From: Polydactylus sextarius
Taxonomy: Eukaryota; Chordata; Actinopteri; Polynemidae
Assembly: GCA_016801845.1 (NCBI GenBank)
Contig: CM028917.1
Span: forward strand, 2,350,501-2,414,500
DNA: 64,000 bases
Direction of reading: 5' to 3'
The position numbers and the translations under genes are program-made. Of the stretch, positions 14,041 through 26,200 are shown piece after piece (the first letter of the stretch is position 1; every line of letters starts with the position of its first letter). The notes beneath the pieces were generated by a model, which worked only from the letters and a program-made list of their open reading frames with translations, had not been told where the DNA came from and did no database searches.

Positions 14041-14322
14041 TATCTAGGTGTAGAGATATCTAGATATACAGATGGATTCTCATAGAGCTCTCTGGTAGAC
14101 TATCTCTGGTGGGTGTCTCCCTCTATGAGTAATAGTGGGAAAGAGATTTGGGGTCCAAATCATGGATCTAGATGTCTATTTAACCGGGTCAGTTGAGTCC
14201 TACCACACTTCACATTCAAATATCAGAACTTATAACCGCCAGAGGACTCGACTTGTAACCGAGGCCTCTACTCGTGGCTCCCTGCTTGTAGCCTAGGCTG
14301 AGTGAAACCTGCTTCTTAATAG

Positions 14323-14332
14323 TATTATTATT

Positions 14333-14372
<40 letters not shown>
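14323..14372 (+). repeat. (ATT)n-(AAT)n trinucleotide repeat
   Basis: Four to five ATT units switch to about twelve AAT units at 14,336, giving a self-complementary junction. Confidence 0.9.
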
Positions 14373-14373
<1 letters not shown>

Positions 14374-15512
14374 ACTTAGTGTATATGCTTTATTTTGTCT
14401 CGAGTGAATATACCTAGATTATTGCTAATACTGGAAACACTTTCTCAAATGACTCAGGTGATTCACACAACCCGGCTCGTATCAGTTAGTGACTCAGAAT
14501 GATCTGAATCCCCCCAAAGATCTGAGTATTACATTACCATCTGTGAGTCAAAGGCAAAAACACAAACTGCAGAACTGTATTTACCTAGTGTTGTCCCCTG
14601 TCAGCACCTGTAGTCTCAATATGCAACGTAACATGGCGATCTGGTTGCTCTTAATTTATATAAATTGTAAATTCAAAACCTACCAGAACATTGTGACTTG
14701 TTAATGGAGGTAATTACTAATTGATAAGATCATAGTTGCGAATGAAAAACTTTTTGTTAATGGACAACCTGAAAATGACACATTGTGGGTTTACTGAGTC
14801 TACTGAGGTTTACTGATTTTACTCTGCAATAGCCATTAAACATCATGTTAAAATGACCCTGGTCACGTGTACACATGAGTCATATGAGTCATTCATATTT
14901 GATGAATGAATAATCAATCACGTTCTATTGACCCAGTTTGTGTTAATGAGTTGCTGCAGTATTGACCAGCAATGAGCTCGGACTATGTACTGACCTGTGG
15001 TCCACAGTCTGTTAAAGAAGAGCCAACTGGTTTCCCAGGCAATGCTCACCCAGACATCCTGCTGCTCGGCTCAGTTTCACGCTCTGCTGGTTCTCCCTCA
15101 CACATCCCGTTTCTCTCTACTGCCATTTTCTCTTTACATTTTGTCTGAACTGCTCAAATCTTGTTCCTGTCAGCATCCATGTTCTCTTTTAGCGGTGGTG
15201 GGAGGGTGAACACGAAGAGGCCACTTCCTCATTATGTGCGGCCTCCTCCCTGTTTGTCTGCACCTGCCCTTGCATCCTGCCCTCCACTGTCTGTCACAGT
15301 GTAATCATATTCACACAGTGGAGATCACATTACATATTAACTGCCACTGTGGAAGGTTGGGGTCGACGCTGGACAGGCCTAATGAATGCCTCACCCCCAG
15401 GATGACAGTAATAATGACATGAAAAGGAGTGTCCCAAAAATATCCCCCGTGTTCTCCTCCACCTGTCCTCCTTCTCCTCCTGCTCCTGCTCCTCTGGGCC
15501 ACAGGTAGTATG

Positions 15513-15541
<29 letters not shown>
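15513..15541 (+). repeat. (CA)n microsatellite
   Basis: About 14 CA units following a Pur/Pyr-biased CTCCTGCTCCTGCTCC stretch. Confidence 0.9.
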
Positions 15542-15543
<2 letters not shown>

Positions 15544-15928
15544 GTCACACTTTTACCTCTGTCCCACATCCACAGTCAGTGAAAATCACAGCAGAGTTGC
15601 TGTGAAGGTGTCTGTACTGTACTGTATTTCTGCACCTGTACTGATGGACTCAGGCTGTTTAACTGTATATCAACAGTAAAAAGTCTTTTACCTGCAGTGA
15701 CTCCTCTGGATAATTAACAAAAAGTCTGACTTGACCATTTTTCACACCAGGTCCGTAACCAAGTTTCATTGTACTGAGCAAGTTCTGAGTTCATGTTCAC
15801 AATAGAAAAGTGAAAATGAAGTGAAAAAAAGTCAAAAATCCTGGATCAGGTCTCAGTGGGTCTGATCTGATCCCAGCTCATTTATTAAGTAGTGTTATAT
15901 TTACACAGCAAGATAAAAGATTCCGTCT

Positions 15929-16108
15929 CTGCTAACCAGCCTGTCAGCTGTTACACAGCTAGCCTGCTAACTGCAGCTGGAGACTGGAGTCCTACCATCA
16001 CTGCCACCTGCAGGCCGAGACATGGAACTGCAGTCAGGAACGGGGCTAGCTGGTTAGCAGCCGCAGAACTTCAATTAAAATTATGGAGGGAATTAAAATC
16101 CCTCCATA
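15929..16108. repeat. Fold-back region with two perfect inverted repeats
   Basis: CTGCTAACCAGC at 15929-15940 pairs with GCTGGTTAGCAG at 16049-16060. Just beyond, TATGGAGGGA at 16082-16091 pairs with TCCCTCCATA at 16099-16108 around a 7-base loop. The second is a stable 10-bp hairpin. It may be the relic of a fold-back element. Confidence 0.5.
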
Positions 16109-19100
16109 GATAAAGAAGAGCTCAGTCCAATCATCCAGACTGCAAAGAAACATCACGGACGAAGAATTGTGTTGAGCAAACATTCAAAAGAAGAATCGCA
16201 ACTTACCGTCAGGACTTTCAACAGGAAAACAGCAAGTCACAATTATTGTGTTGGGCCTTTAGTGTTGAAGAGACAGGTTTTGTGTCCATGGAAACCATAT
16301 GCACAACTGATCATGTAATCATGAGCATTTGTTGAGGTAAACCTGTAAGTAGACTTGAAGTGATGTTTAGGTCAGATCACCCTCTACTGGAAAGCTTTGG
16401 AAAGTCTGCAACCATAACAATGACGTATTGACGTATTGCTACTTTAATATTAAAAATCAGTCACTAAAACTGAAGATAAAGTTAACGGATATCGGTTGAC
16501 AAAGAGGTGTATTAGTGAAAACTAAAGTGTCGCTGAAGTGCAGATGAGTTAAGTCAAAAGGTCTTCAGCGTGTACCGAGCTGATGAGCCTAGGGAAGACT
16601 GCAGTCTGATGGGGTCAATGTGATATCTAAAGCAAAGCTCACATCACCCAGACGATCCGAAGCCGAGTGAATATTCATTAAATCCTCCACAATAAGAGAG
16701 AATTTAATCTGCCAATTTAATTATGAGGCCGGCACAGAGGAAGGCTTTGGTCTAGATTCTGTTTCCTCAGGAGATTCGCCCTCTATCCCCGACTCCCACG
16801 ATGAGAGAGCGACAGAGAGGAGGAGAGAGCTGCCGTTTGACCTGCAGAGAGGAGAGAGCTGGCCTCTCTGGTGCTGCACAAATTTGAAGACGAGTAATGA
16901 GTGAAGGATGAGAGGAGAGAGGATGCAGCGATACAGCAGTCATGGCCATTACTCCTCTACACGGCCTATTATACAGAGAAAACAAGCAATATCCCCACAC
17001 CACAAATTAGGACACCAGAGAAACAGAGTTATTGAGGATGGGAAATGATATTCCTGAGTGGGACACAGTGTCAGTAATAGCTTTCAAATAGACTTTACAA
17101 CACAGATTCCCAGCTGCTCTTGGTTTCTCGCCCTATAATGTGGAGTGAGTCATTCCACAATAAGAGGCTGTATGTCGTCCCTCAGGGCCTCAGAGCTGCA
17201 GGGCTCTCCAACTTGATTGCAAATAAATGTTTATATGTGTCTGACGAATTACAACACAGCAGTCTGCATTAAGTCTGCTGCAAAGAAACGTAACATGAAG
17301 AAGCAGCAACACTGAACCGTGCATACACTCCCTAAAAACTTGCAACTTGATAAAACTGCACATTTTAGAGTGGCCTTTTATTGAGGCCACCCTAAGTAAC
17401 ATCTGTGTAATAATCACGCTGTCTAATCAGCATCTTGATCTGCCATACCTGTGAGGTGGATGGATTATCTAGACAAAGGAGAAGTGCTCACTAACAGATT
17501 TAGACAGATTTGTGAAGAATATTTGAGAGAAATAGGCTTTTTGTGTACATAGAAAATGTTTTAGATCTTTGAGTTCAGCTCATGAAAAATTGGAGCAAAA
17601 AAAAAAAAAAGTGTTGCGTTCATATTTTTGTTTAGTGTATCTGCAGCGTGATTTTTGCTCAGACTGGGTCTGAAGTCTAAAGTTCAGCTTTTAACACCTC
17701 CTCCCACCAGCATCCACGCAGCACAAACTCCTGCTGTGCAGACAAACTTTGTTAGAACTTACAAAAACCTTATTTCAAAATTCTTGTGAAGACCAAAGTT
17801 TTTGAAGATACTGAAATGTCAAGCTGAATTGTGAAGAGTGCAGAAAATGATGTATATGTAGAATATTTGACAGAGGACTGCAGCTGCACAAAAACCATCC
17901 AGCCCAGAAACATTTTTCAACATGAATCACCACCTCAGGACCAGACGGATCTTTCAGTGCCAGTGACTGTGAGTGGACACTCCATACTTTTTTTCTCTCT
18001 GTCTGAACTCAGCTGTAATTTATCTGGAATGTGTCCGTCATATTCATCCTCCAGTGCACATCCAGGCTTCCTGCGCTCAGAGACAGCTCTGTGATTACGC
18101 TGGACAGGCAATACTCTGCTCTGTGCACCGGGCTGTTGACTGTGAGAGGAGAAGAAGAAGAGATTTGTAGCAGAGGTGATTTACTTCAGTGGTCTGTCTT
18201 TGTGGAAGTTGTTCTTTTCACTCGTTCTTCCTGATGGATTTGCTCTGCAGGAGCCAAAGCTAAGATTTTAATCAAGGGTCCTATCCAGAAAAACACATTA
18301 TTATCCTTTATCCAGAATTATCAGACACAGAATCACCTGCAAAGTTAAGACACTAAGGGTGTAATTAGAGAGAGATGTAAGTAGGGTGTTTATTAAATAC
18401 TGTTAATCTGCCATAGTTTCTTGTTAGTGTCTAATAGAAAGCAACAATGGAATTATTGTTTCATAGTTGTACGCCTCCACAAAGCTGTCAATTTGCAGTC
18501 AATTACTGCTTGATTTCTGGAGTTACAGCCAAAAACAAAAACTGACTCTGACAATGCTCACCATTTTAACATTTGCAAGCCTGCACAAAAGTACAGATGA
18601 AAGTGAGAATTGTTTAATTGTTTTTATTTTGATACATAACTGCAATTGATCTCTGATATTCACTCAATACATTAGAGAGACTGTTTGTAGCTTTTCTGCT
18701 GCTAAATGTGTTTTCTTTCCAGAAGTAGTAGAAGTTGATGATGGTTGCTCACCAAGAGCTAACTGGTTAGCATGCTAACTGGAGATGAGTGGAAATCACC
18801 GCCACTGGAGATGGTGCTTGACGAGTAAAGGAATGAAGTCTGACACTGCACTTGTGCCATTTTAGCCTGACAAATAACCAGCTATTAGTGCTAGCATTAG
18901 CCTTGTAGCCATAGAAAAGACTTACATATAGCAACTTTATAGTGATTAAAAACACAATATGGCCAGCTCAAGCAATCAGTGTTTGAGAGAGCAGTAGAAC
19001 TGAAGCCGTTAGCTTAGGTCCATCTCATCTCATTCAGATCATGAGCAAAAAAAAAAAAAATCAATCATCTAATCTGTCATCTGCGCGACAGACTATTTCA

Positions 19101-20161
19101 TCTCATTTTAAGTCTTTACCAAACCGCAGCAGAGAAACAGAGGAGCTAATGAGAAAGAGGAGTTCAGGTCCCAGCACGGCAGCAGTTCACACTCTCACAA
19201 TCTGCATCACTGCTGTTCAAGTTATTGTCTCATGATATGTTTACAAGTACTGGACAGTTTATTTAAAACAACCCTATCTATTGTTACTCGCACAGACGTG
19301 TACATATGGAACAGACCTGCTGGAGGAAAATTAAATTATTAAATTAAATTCTCTTGGAGACAAGCTCAGGTCTTTCAGGTTTCCCCTCCAAGGTGGAAAA
19401 AACTGGAAATAATTCACAAGAGAAACTACTGTATGTCAGATCTACAGTGGTTAGAATTTAACACCGATAGAGTCCAGATTAGAGGCAGTAACAGGATGAA
19501 CTACTGTATCTCTATCTGCCGACCAGCTCTGGAGGATTACAGCTGAATTTCTCTCTGTTATTTTTTTTCCTTCAATTTTAGAAAACAGCAGGGAGTCAGA
19601 GTTGTTTGCTAGCGGCTACAAACAACTTTCTTAAGAAGCAGATCATGTTGGACAGTGGTGGGTAAGAGGTGTTAGTGTCCGACTCTGAGTGCAGGGTCCA
19701 TGGTTCGATGAGGCAGAATGATTATATTTAGTCTGTGGGCTGAGCACAGGAAACAAGAGGATTTTAATCCAATACAACTAAAACTTTTTCTTTATATCCT
19801 GTGGTGAGGAAAGAAACAAACCAACCAATATGGGATTGCAATAGTCTGATGTACTCTGCATCAGACCACAGCCTGAGTCCATAAGGGTAGAGAGTGTGTG
19901 TTACACTATAGCACGCTATCGACCCATGACATGCGAGTAATAACAGGAGGGGTGGTGTTATGTACACACAGGTTTTCGATGTGTATCCACCTGTAGGCAG
20001 GCAGGGGATTTATCCTGTACTCAGCTAGAAATAACCAGACACGTTTCAGTGCACAGGGATGTGTTGATGTTGTTCAGATGCTCAAAGTAGCAAGATAAAC
20101 AGACTTTACCTGAAATTAGTGAAACCAGGCATTTACACAGAGTCTGTATGTGGATAAAGGT

Positions 20162-20185
20162 AAAAAAAAAAAAAAAAAAAAAAAA
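20162..20185 (+). repeat. Poly(A) tract of 24 bases
   Basis: Uninterrupted A run. No retrocopy body is recognised to its left. Confidence 0.9.
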
Positions 20186-22559
20186 GTGTTGATGCAGTGT
20201 GATAGTCAAACCCTGCAGCATGACAACAATCTTAAAAAGGTCGCCTCAGTGTATCTTCTGCAAAAGATTTAGCATAAGTGTAGGAAGTGTAACGTAGAAA
20301 ATAAAAATATCTGACTGATTCAACCCATAAAACACAAAGCAACACTTTAATTTATTCCTTCTTCTCTAAACAACATTGTCCTTGCATTGCCATCCCTGTT
20401 CTTACTTCATCTCCCTGCAAACTGCTCAATCACTTGTCTCCTATTGCACTAAAGCTTCAGTCTCGTTTAGGAGGAAAGCCTTTGCCAAATGACTAAATGT
20501 AATGTGATGTAATGTTAAGTAAGAGACAGGTTTTTCATTGCACCTCTGACTGAAGGAAACATAGCTAAAAGCTAAAAAGTCATTCCACTTGGAAAGAAAG
20601 AAAAATCATTTCCAGACTAGATGAGTCTCAGATCAGAGTGGAGGTGGAGCTCAGGTATCTGGACAGTTTACGACGCTGCTCAGCACCGACTGAACACGAT
20701 GCACCGGCCAAAAACCACAACGACACGTGGCGACACAACTCTGCTCCAACTGGCTGAACCAAGAACTTCAGATTGAAGTAAGGAGCACAGGAACAGGAAG
20801 AATACCACACTAAAGTGTTCATCAGTCATCTTCCTTTCTACTCTTTCTTTACTCATTTAACTGATTCATACAAACATTTCTCACCACATTGGTGATAAAC
20901 TGACTACAAATTTGTGTCTTTTCTCATTTTTTCTCAAAAAACTCCTGATCCAGCTGCCATAACAGTGAAAACACAGTGAATAAAACTAAACTTGAAGATC
21001 CAGCTGTTTACATCATGTAAACTGATGCAACAACTGGAAACAAACACGTCATGTTTGAGACACTGTCAGGCAGGGAAACAAATAGATTCACACATTATTC
21101 CTCCGAGATGAGACGAAGCTGATGAAAAAGTTTTTGACATGTTCTTTGAAGGCTCCACTGATGTAGAACACCCAAGAAAAAAAATAAGAAGAAGACCAGA
21201 CCCAGACACCTGAACGCCCCCACACATTTACACAAAAAGTTTGTGGTGTACAATAAATTTAAAACCAAGGACACAGGCTGGATTTATGGAAAGCCTGCGA
21301 TTATATCACCACACTGTACGGTGATAATAAGCCACACATTCATCACAGCAGCCAGGAATCCTTACCTCAGCTAAAGTCTCCATTCATTTCTCCTCAATAG
21401 AAACAGTCTAACGTCCCGTCCACCCTCACCCCCCTCCTCCTTCCCTGCCGCCTGTTTCTGATTCTTCCCCGTGATAAATGAAAACTTCCTCGGCTCAGAG
21501 ACAATTGGTTTCCCTGTAGATTCATGTGTCTTTTCATAAAACATTTGACATTTGGTTTCAGTCATTTGTACTGCGAGCTGCCATTTCTCATTCAGCTGAC
21601 ACAAACAGCAAACAGCGGCATTTGTATTCACTTTAAAACAGGGTGGGAAAAAAAATAGAAGAAAAAAAAAAAAACGGATCTGACTGCTGCTGCTGCCGGG
21701 GATTTGTCTTCTTGCTTATGTGTTTCTGTTTTTATTGAGCAGCAGTGGTGAGAGTTCAGCTGCTTCTATTCACAAGCAAATGGACTTTTAGAAAATAACC
21801 AGCTTGTGATAACTGAGCATTTTCCTGCAGAACAATTACACCAGAAGTGTGACGTGACGTCCCAGATCACAGCACAGACACAGAGCAGAGCTGGATTCAC
21901 ACCGAGTTATGCTTTCACATTGAAAAGTGGAGAAAATTGAGTTACAAGGATTTTCTTTTTTTACCTTTTTTTCTTGACTTCCAGATAATTCTGGATTTTT
22001 GAGATTTCCATCTGTAAGATTTGTGCCTCTGGTCACGGCTCAGAAAACAGGCAGGACCCAGAGGCACGACGAAGCTGGTACAATTACAAAGTTCACCTTG
22101 ACTTGAATTCTCAAGGCAAAGGTATGAGCAAACAGGTGAAAGAGTGTGAAGGGCAAAGACAAAAGTATAAACAAAACAGATAATCAGACAAGGGCTGGTT
22201 GGAAAAATGCAGCGTAAATGAGAGCTGGGAAAAAATGGGCTGGTCTCAGATCTGTGGAGCTGATGTGGGAACAAGAAACAGGTGGAGGATCAGGTGAGTG
22301 AGGGAAGAATTATTTACATGATTTGATGCCACAAAGGGCAATTTTAATAAACTAAAGATGTCTGCCTTCAGGTCAAAAATCAAACATTAACTGAGTGTTT
22401 TCATAGTTTGTAGTGCGTTTTTCATCCCACATTGCCAAATCTGTAGTCTTTTTTTCCACCTATGTAACATTGTGAAAATTAGAAACATCTTGACTCAAGC
22501 TGAGTTTAGTTAATGCATTTGTCACCTTTAATAATTATTATCACAATGTTCCAATGACT

Positions 22560-23200
22560 CAAGTTGATCCAAAATGCTGCAACACAAGTCCTGACCGGAG
22601 ATCATATTTCTCTTGTATTGGCTTCTTTTTATTTGCTTCCTGTAAAATCCAAAGTAGAATTCAAAATCATCCTGCTTGACTATAAAGTCTTTATGATTAT
22701 CATCTTAATAAATAACTTTGATCACAAACTGCTGGTTTACTTGTGGTTCCTAGAGTCTCTAAGACCAGAATGAGAGGTAGAGTCTTCAGTTATCAGGTTC
22801 CTCTCTGATGGAACCAGATCCCAGTTTGGGTCCAGGAGGTAGACACCCTTTCTACATTTAAGGTTAGACTAAAAACTTACACTTAGAGATGGTTCAGGTG
22901 GGTCCTGAACCTTCCTTCAGTAAGCTGCTAAAGGATTAGTCTGCTAATCCTCTCTCTCTCTCTCTTATTATATATCTCTCTCTCTTATTATATATCTTAT
23001 TAACTTTTATCTTAGTCTGGTTCTGGAGGTTTTCTCTTGTCAGAGGGAGTTTTTCCTCCATTGTCACCAAGTGCTGATCACTATAGGAACTACTGGGTTT
23101 ATCTTTTCTATTATATTGTAAAGTGCCCTAAGATAAATGTTTAGTTTTTTATGATTTGGTGCTTTATGAATACAACTGTATTTAATTAGAATTAATGTTG
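22560..23200 (+). mobile_element. LINE-2-like retrotransposon 3' remnant
   Basis: The frame from 22,564 reads IQNAATQVLTGDHISLVLAS and FYLLPVKSKVEFKIILLDYK. These are diverged forms of the conserved RT-terminal text (IQNAAARLLTG...DHITPVL..LHWLPV..RI.FKILLLTYK) of fish LINE-2/CR1-group elements. Downstream are GGTTCTGGAGGTTTTCTCTT, GGGAGTTTTTCCTCCATTGT and a GGTGCTTTATGAATACAACT tail, as in LINE-2 3' UTRs. It is 5'-truncated and inactive. CT-rich and TTATTATATAT duplications interrupt it near 22,950-23,000. Confidence 0.75.
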
Positions 23201-26200
23201 GACAGGTGTGGTCATGTTGATGTGTGTGTCTTTTTATTTTTTAGTCTTTTTATTATTGGTGAAACAATATAATCATTTTAACAATGACCAGTGCACACTG
23301 ATGTGAGCTCAGAAAAAATTTATTAATCAGAGCAACTTATCGTCATTGTACTCGCATTGTGTTTTATTTTGAAAAGCTGCACCAGCTGAGAATAATCCCA
23401 AACGTGTTCATGCTGCTCCACAAAGAATGAAATTAAATATTGATGTGGTGTGAACATTGTTCCGTATCTGTCGCCGGAGAGGTGCAGACATCAGGCTGAG
23501 GTCTTGATTATCTCAGAATGTCTTAAATCAAACTTTTTTTCCACATATGTTGCTGTTTTAAGAAGATAAAAACACATCTGTCTTTGTCTCCCACCCCCCC
23601 AAGAGACTGAGTTTATCTCCTCACAGCATCTCTACACACAAACCACTGCAGAGCGTCATTATCCTTTTTCTTCTCTGCTCAGCAGTAAAGAAGTGTTGCC
23701 ATGTTCTCTCTGCAGCTTTACAGGGCTGCTCACTTCAACGTTGATTAGCATTTGTGAGAAGAAAAAGGGGAAAATCCTCCTGTTCCCTCATTCTGAAGAA
23801 AGCTTGTTAAATGAAGGACAGTGTTTCAGAGGTTCGTCAAAACGGAAGGTGGGAATGTTCCCACAATAACAAGAACATGAGTGTGATGCAGGTTTTTCTG
23901 CTTCTTCCTCTTACAGGTGTGGGAAGCTTTGTTCAACTGTGACAACACGACGCCAGCCTGAGGATCACAGCTGCTGAGGTGGGCATTGAAACTTGAGGCT
24001 GGAAAATGCTCAGAAGACGTAAAGAGACGTAAAGAGACATGTGGTGATGGACCCACTGGGAGAACTGGAGCTTACATCAGCCTCATAGCAGCGATGGGAA
24101 GGTACCAGGAACATAGAGCTCTTCAATCAGGGTCAAGACCAGAGATATGACAGTGTACTGAAGTCTGAAGCATACTGAATTCAACAGGATTTCAAGAAAT
24201 GTCCAAAACATGCTATTGTCCTTAGCAAGATCCTGAAAGTGTCCTGATGGTTGTTTATCAGTGTGTGTTCCGCCAGCCAGTAGTGTAAAATCCTCCTCCC
24301 CTTCATGTTATTAACTAGATTAAAGCGATGACTGAAAACAAGTTAGAAATACTCTTTATCTGTGTACATGCACAGAGGATTTCACTTGTGATTTCACACA
24401 CATCACACTGGAATTGAACAAATTAATTCCAACTAAATGCTCAAACCATCTCATCTGAACACTTCCCAGAAATGTCTCACATTAACATTACAGCTACAGT
24501 AAAAGTCACTTGTCCCGGTAAGACAGAATTCATCAAAACATCTCGGCTGTTGGATATAAAAACCAACTTCCTGCGAAATACGCTTTTCTGAAGATAAATT
24601 AACACCACTAGGATTTCTCTCACAGGGTGTTAATATATCTTAACTTTGAAACCAGTACATCTGTGAATGAATCCAAAAAATCATCATCTTTAGCTTAAAT
24701 TTGTAAAAACAATAATAGTGTGATGGCTGTCAAGTTTAGAAAGGTTAGTTCCAATTAAAAAAAACTGATTTAAAAATCAATAATCAGGAAGATTTTCTTT
24801 ATATTTAATATACTGTATATTTATATTTGTAGAATTGAATTTTTGCCTCAAACTACATTATGTTTGATATGTTGTGTTTTAAGCCTAAAAATATAATGTT
24901 TTGTGAAAACATCTTGTCTCTATCTGAAGTGGTTTCGTGCTTGTGAAATATTGAAATAAACCCACGCTTCGTAACCCCAATGAAAGAAACCAAAATAAAA
25001 GTCTTCTTTGCTCCCACAGGCATTTTGAGGCTGCAGCATTTTAACTTTAATTCCCAGAGAATAGTCTAAATTAAAAGACACAAAAGTTTTAAGTTTCCCT
25101 GAAATGACAGAATTGTCCATTGAGGAATAAACAGTTGCAAACTTGATATTATATAATGTGAAAGATGCGAAGTGCATTATAGCATTAAAATGGTTGAAGA
25201 CGTTTCGCTGGACATTTTAATACACTTTCCCCCGAAGCTGCTCACTTACTGGAATTCATTTTTAAAATAATCTCACATCACATTTCATTAAGCAGTAGGT
25301 GGAAGCCGTGCATCTCAGCGTTGGGGAATTTGATCATTTAAAGATTACAGGCTCCTCTGTGGACAGAGACAAATGTTATCCCCTGACAGGCTCATAAGAG
25401 CCATAAGTGCCTTAATAATTCGGAAAATGCAGCGTCATCCAACTAAAGTGAGGAAGTTTTTTTCTTCCGAAGTTTCCACAAAAGCTGAATGTTTTTCATT
25501 TTAAGACTTAACCAAACTGCCTAATGGCTGCTGTGTTTCACGTCAAGCTTCCTGAATTCAAAGTCACAGGAAAAGACTCACCGATCGTTGAAGTTGTAGT
25601 TAGTTAATGAGATGAAATTTAAACACCTGTGCTGCTCCTCGTTAGCAGCAGAAACTGACAACAGGAAGTCAAACCTGAACCATGGAACATAAATGTATGA
25701 TTTTGTTTGCATGTGTAAAAAAAAATAAAAAAAAAAACAACAACAACAAAAATGGTTTTATCATAGTTCAGTTGTCAGTTGCAACTCACTGCAACACCTG
25801 AGATCGACATGAGAGTAACGCCAGCCAGTTTGAGAGTCTGGGCAGATCACAACAACTGAAAATCACAACAACTTTAAAAAAAAAAAAAAAACTCGCAGCT
25901 CAATGCTAAAATGACAAAATAACACAATAATTTATAAACTGTATTTAAGATGCATTATTACTAATGTTCTGACCTTTAAAAGGTACAATAAGTATAGTTC
26001 TGCTATTGTTACATTACAGCATTACATAATATTAGCATTGGCAGCTAATTTACATACCAGCCTGGAAGATGTTCAGCACCTTCATTCTACTCAAACTTTC
26101 TTATTGTACTGTCTCCAGCAGTGGAAAGTATCACTGACTGTTAGCATGCTAACTAGCTGAGTCACTGTGATGTGACCTCACTGCAAGATGAGACGTACAT

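Larger units (their letters stand above)
14041..22559. other. Noncoding DNA, no gene recognised
   Basis: Holds an (ATT)n/(AAT)n junction at 14,323-14,372, (CA)n at 15,513-15,541, a hairpin region at 15.93-16.11 kb, poly(A) of 24 at 20,162-20,185 and a possible tRNA-like SINE head near 19,655-19,720 (with CCATGGTTCGATG). The block 16,620-16,900 is GC-richer than its surroundings and without obvious repeats. Confidence 0.5.

Noticed and set aside
19655..19720. Possible tRNA gene containing GGTTCGATG
   Set aside because: No acceptor stem or anticodon arm pairs convincingly; at most a SINE head.
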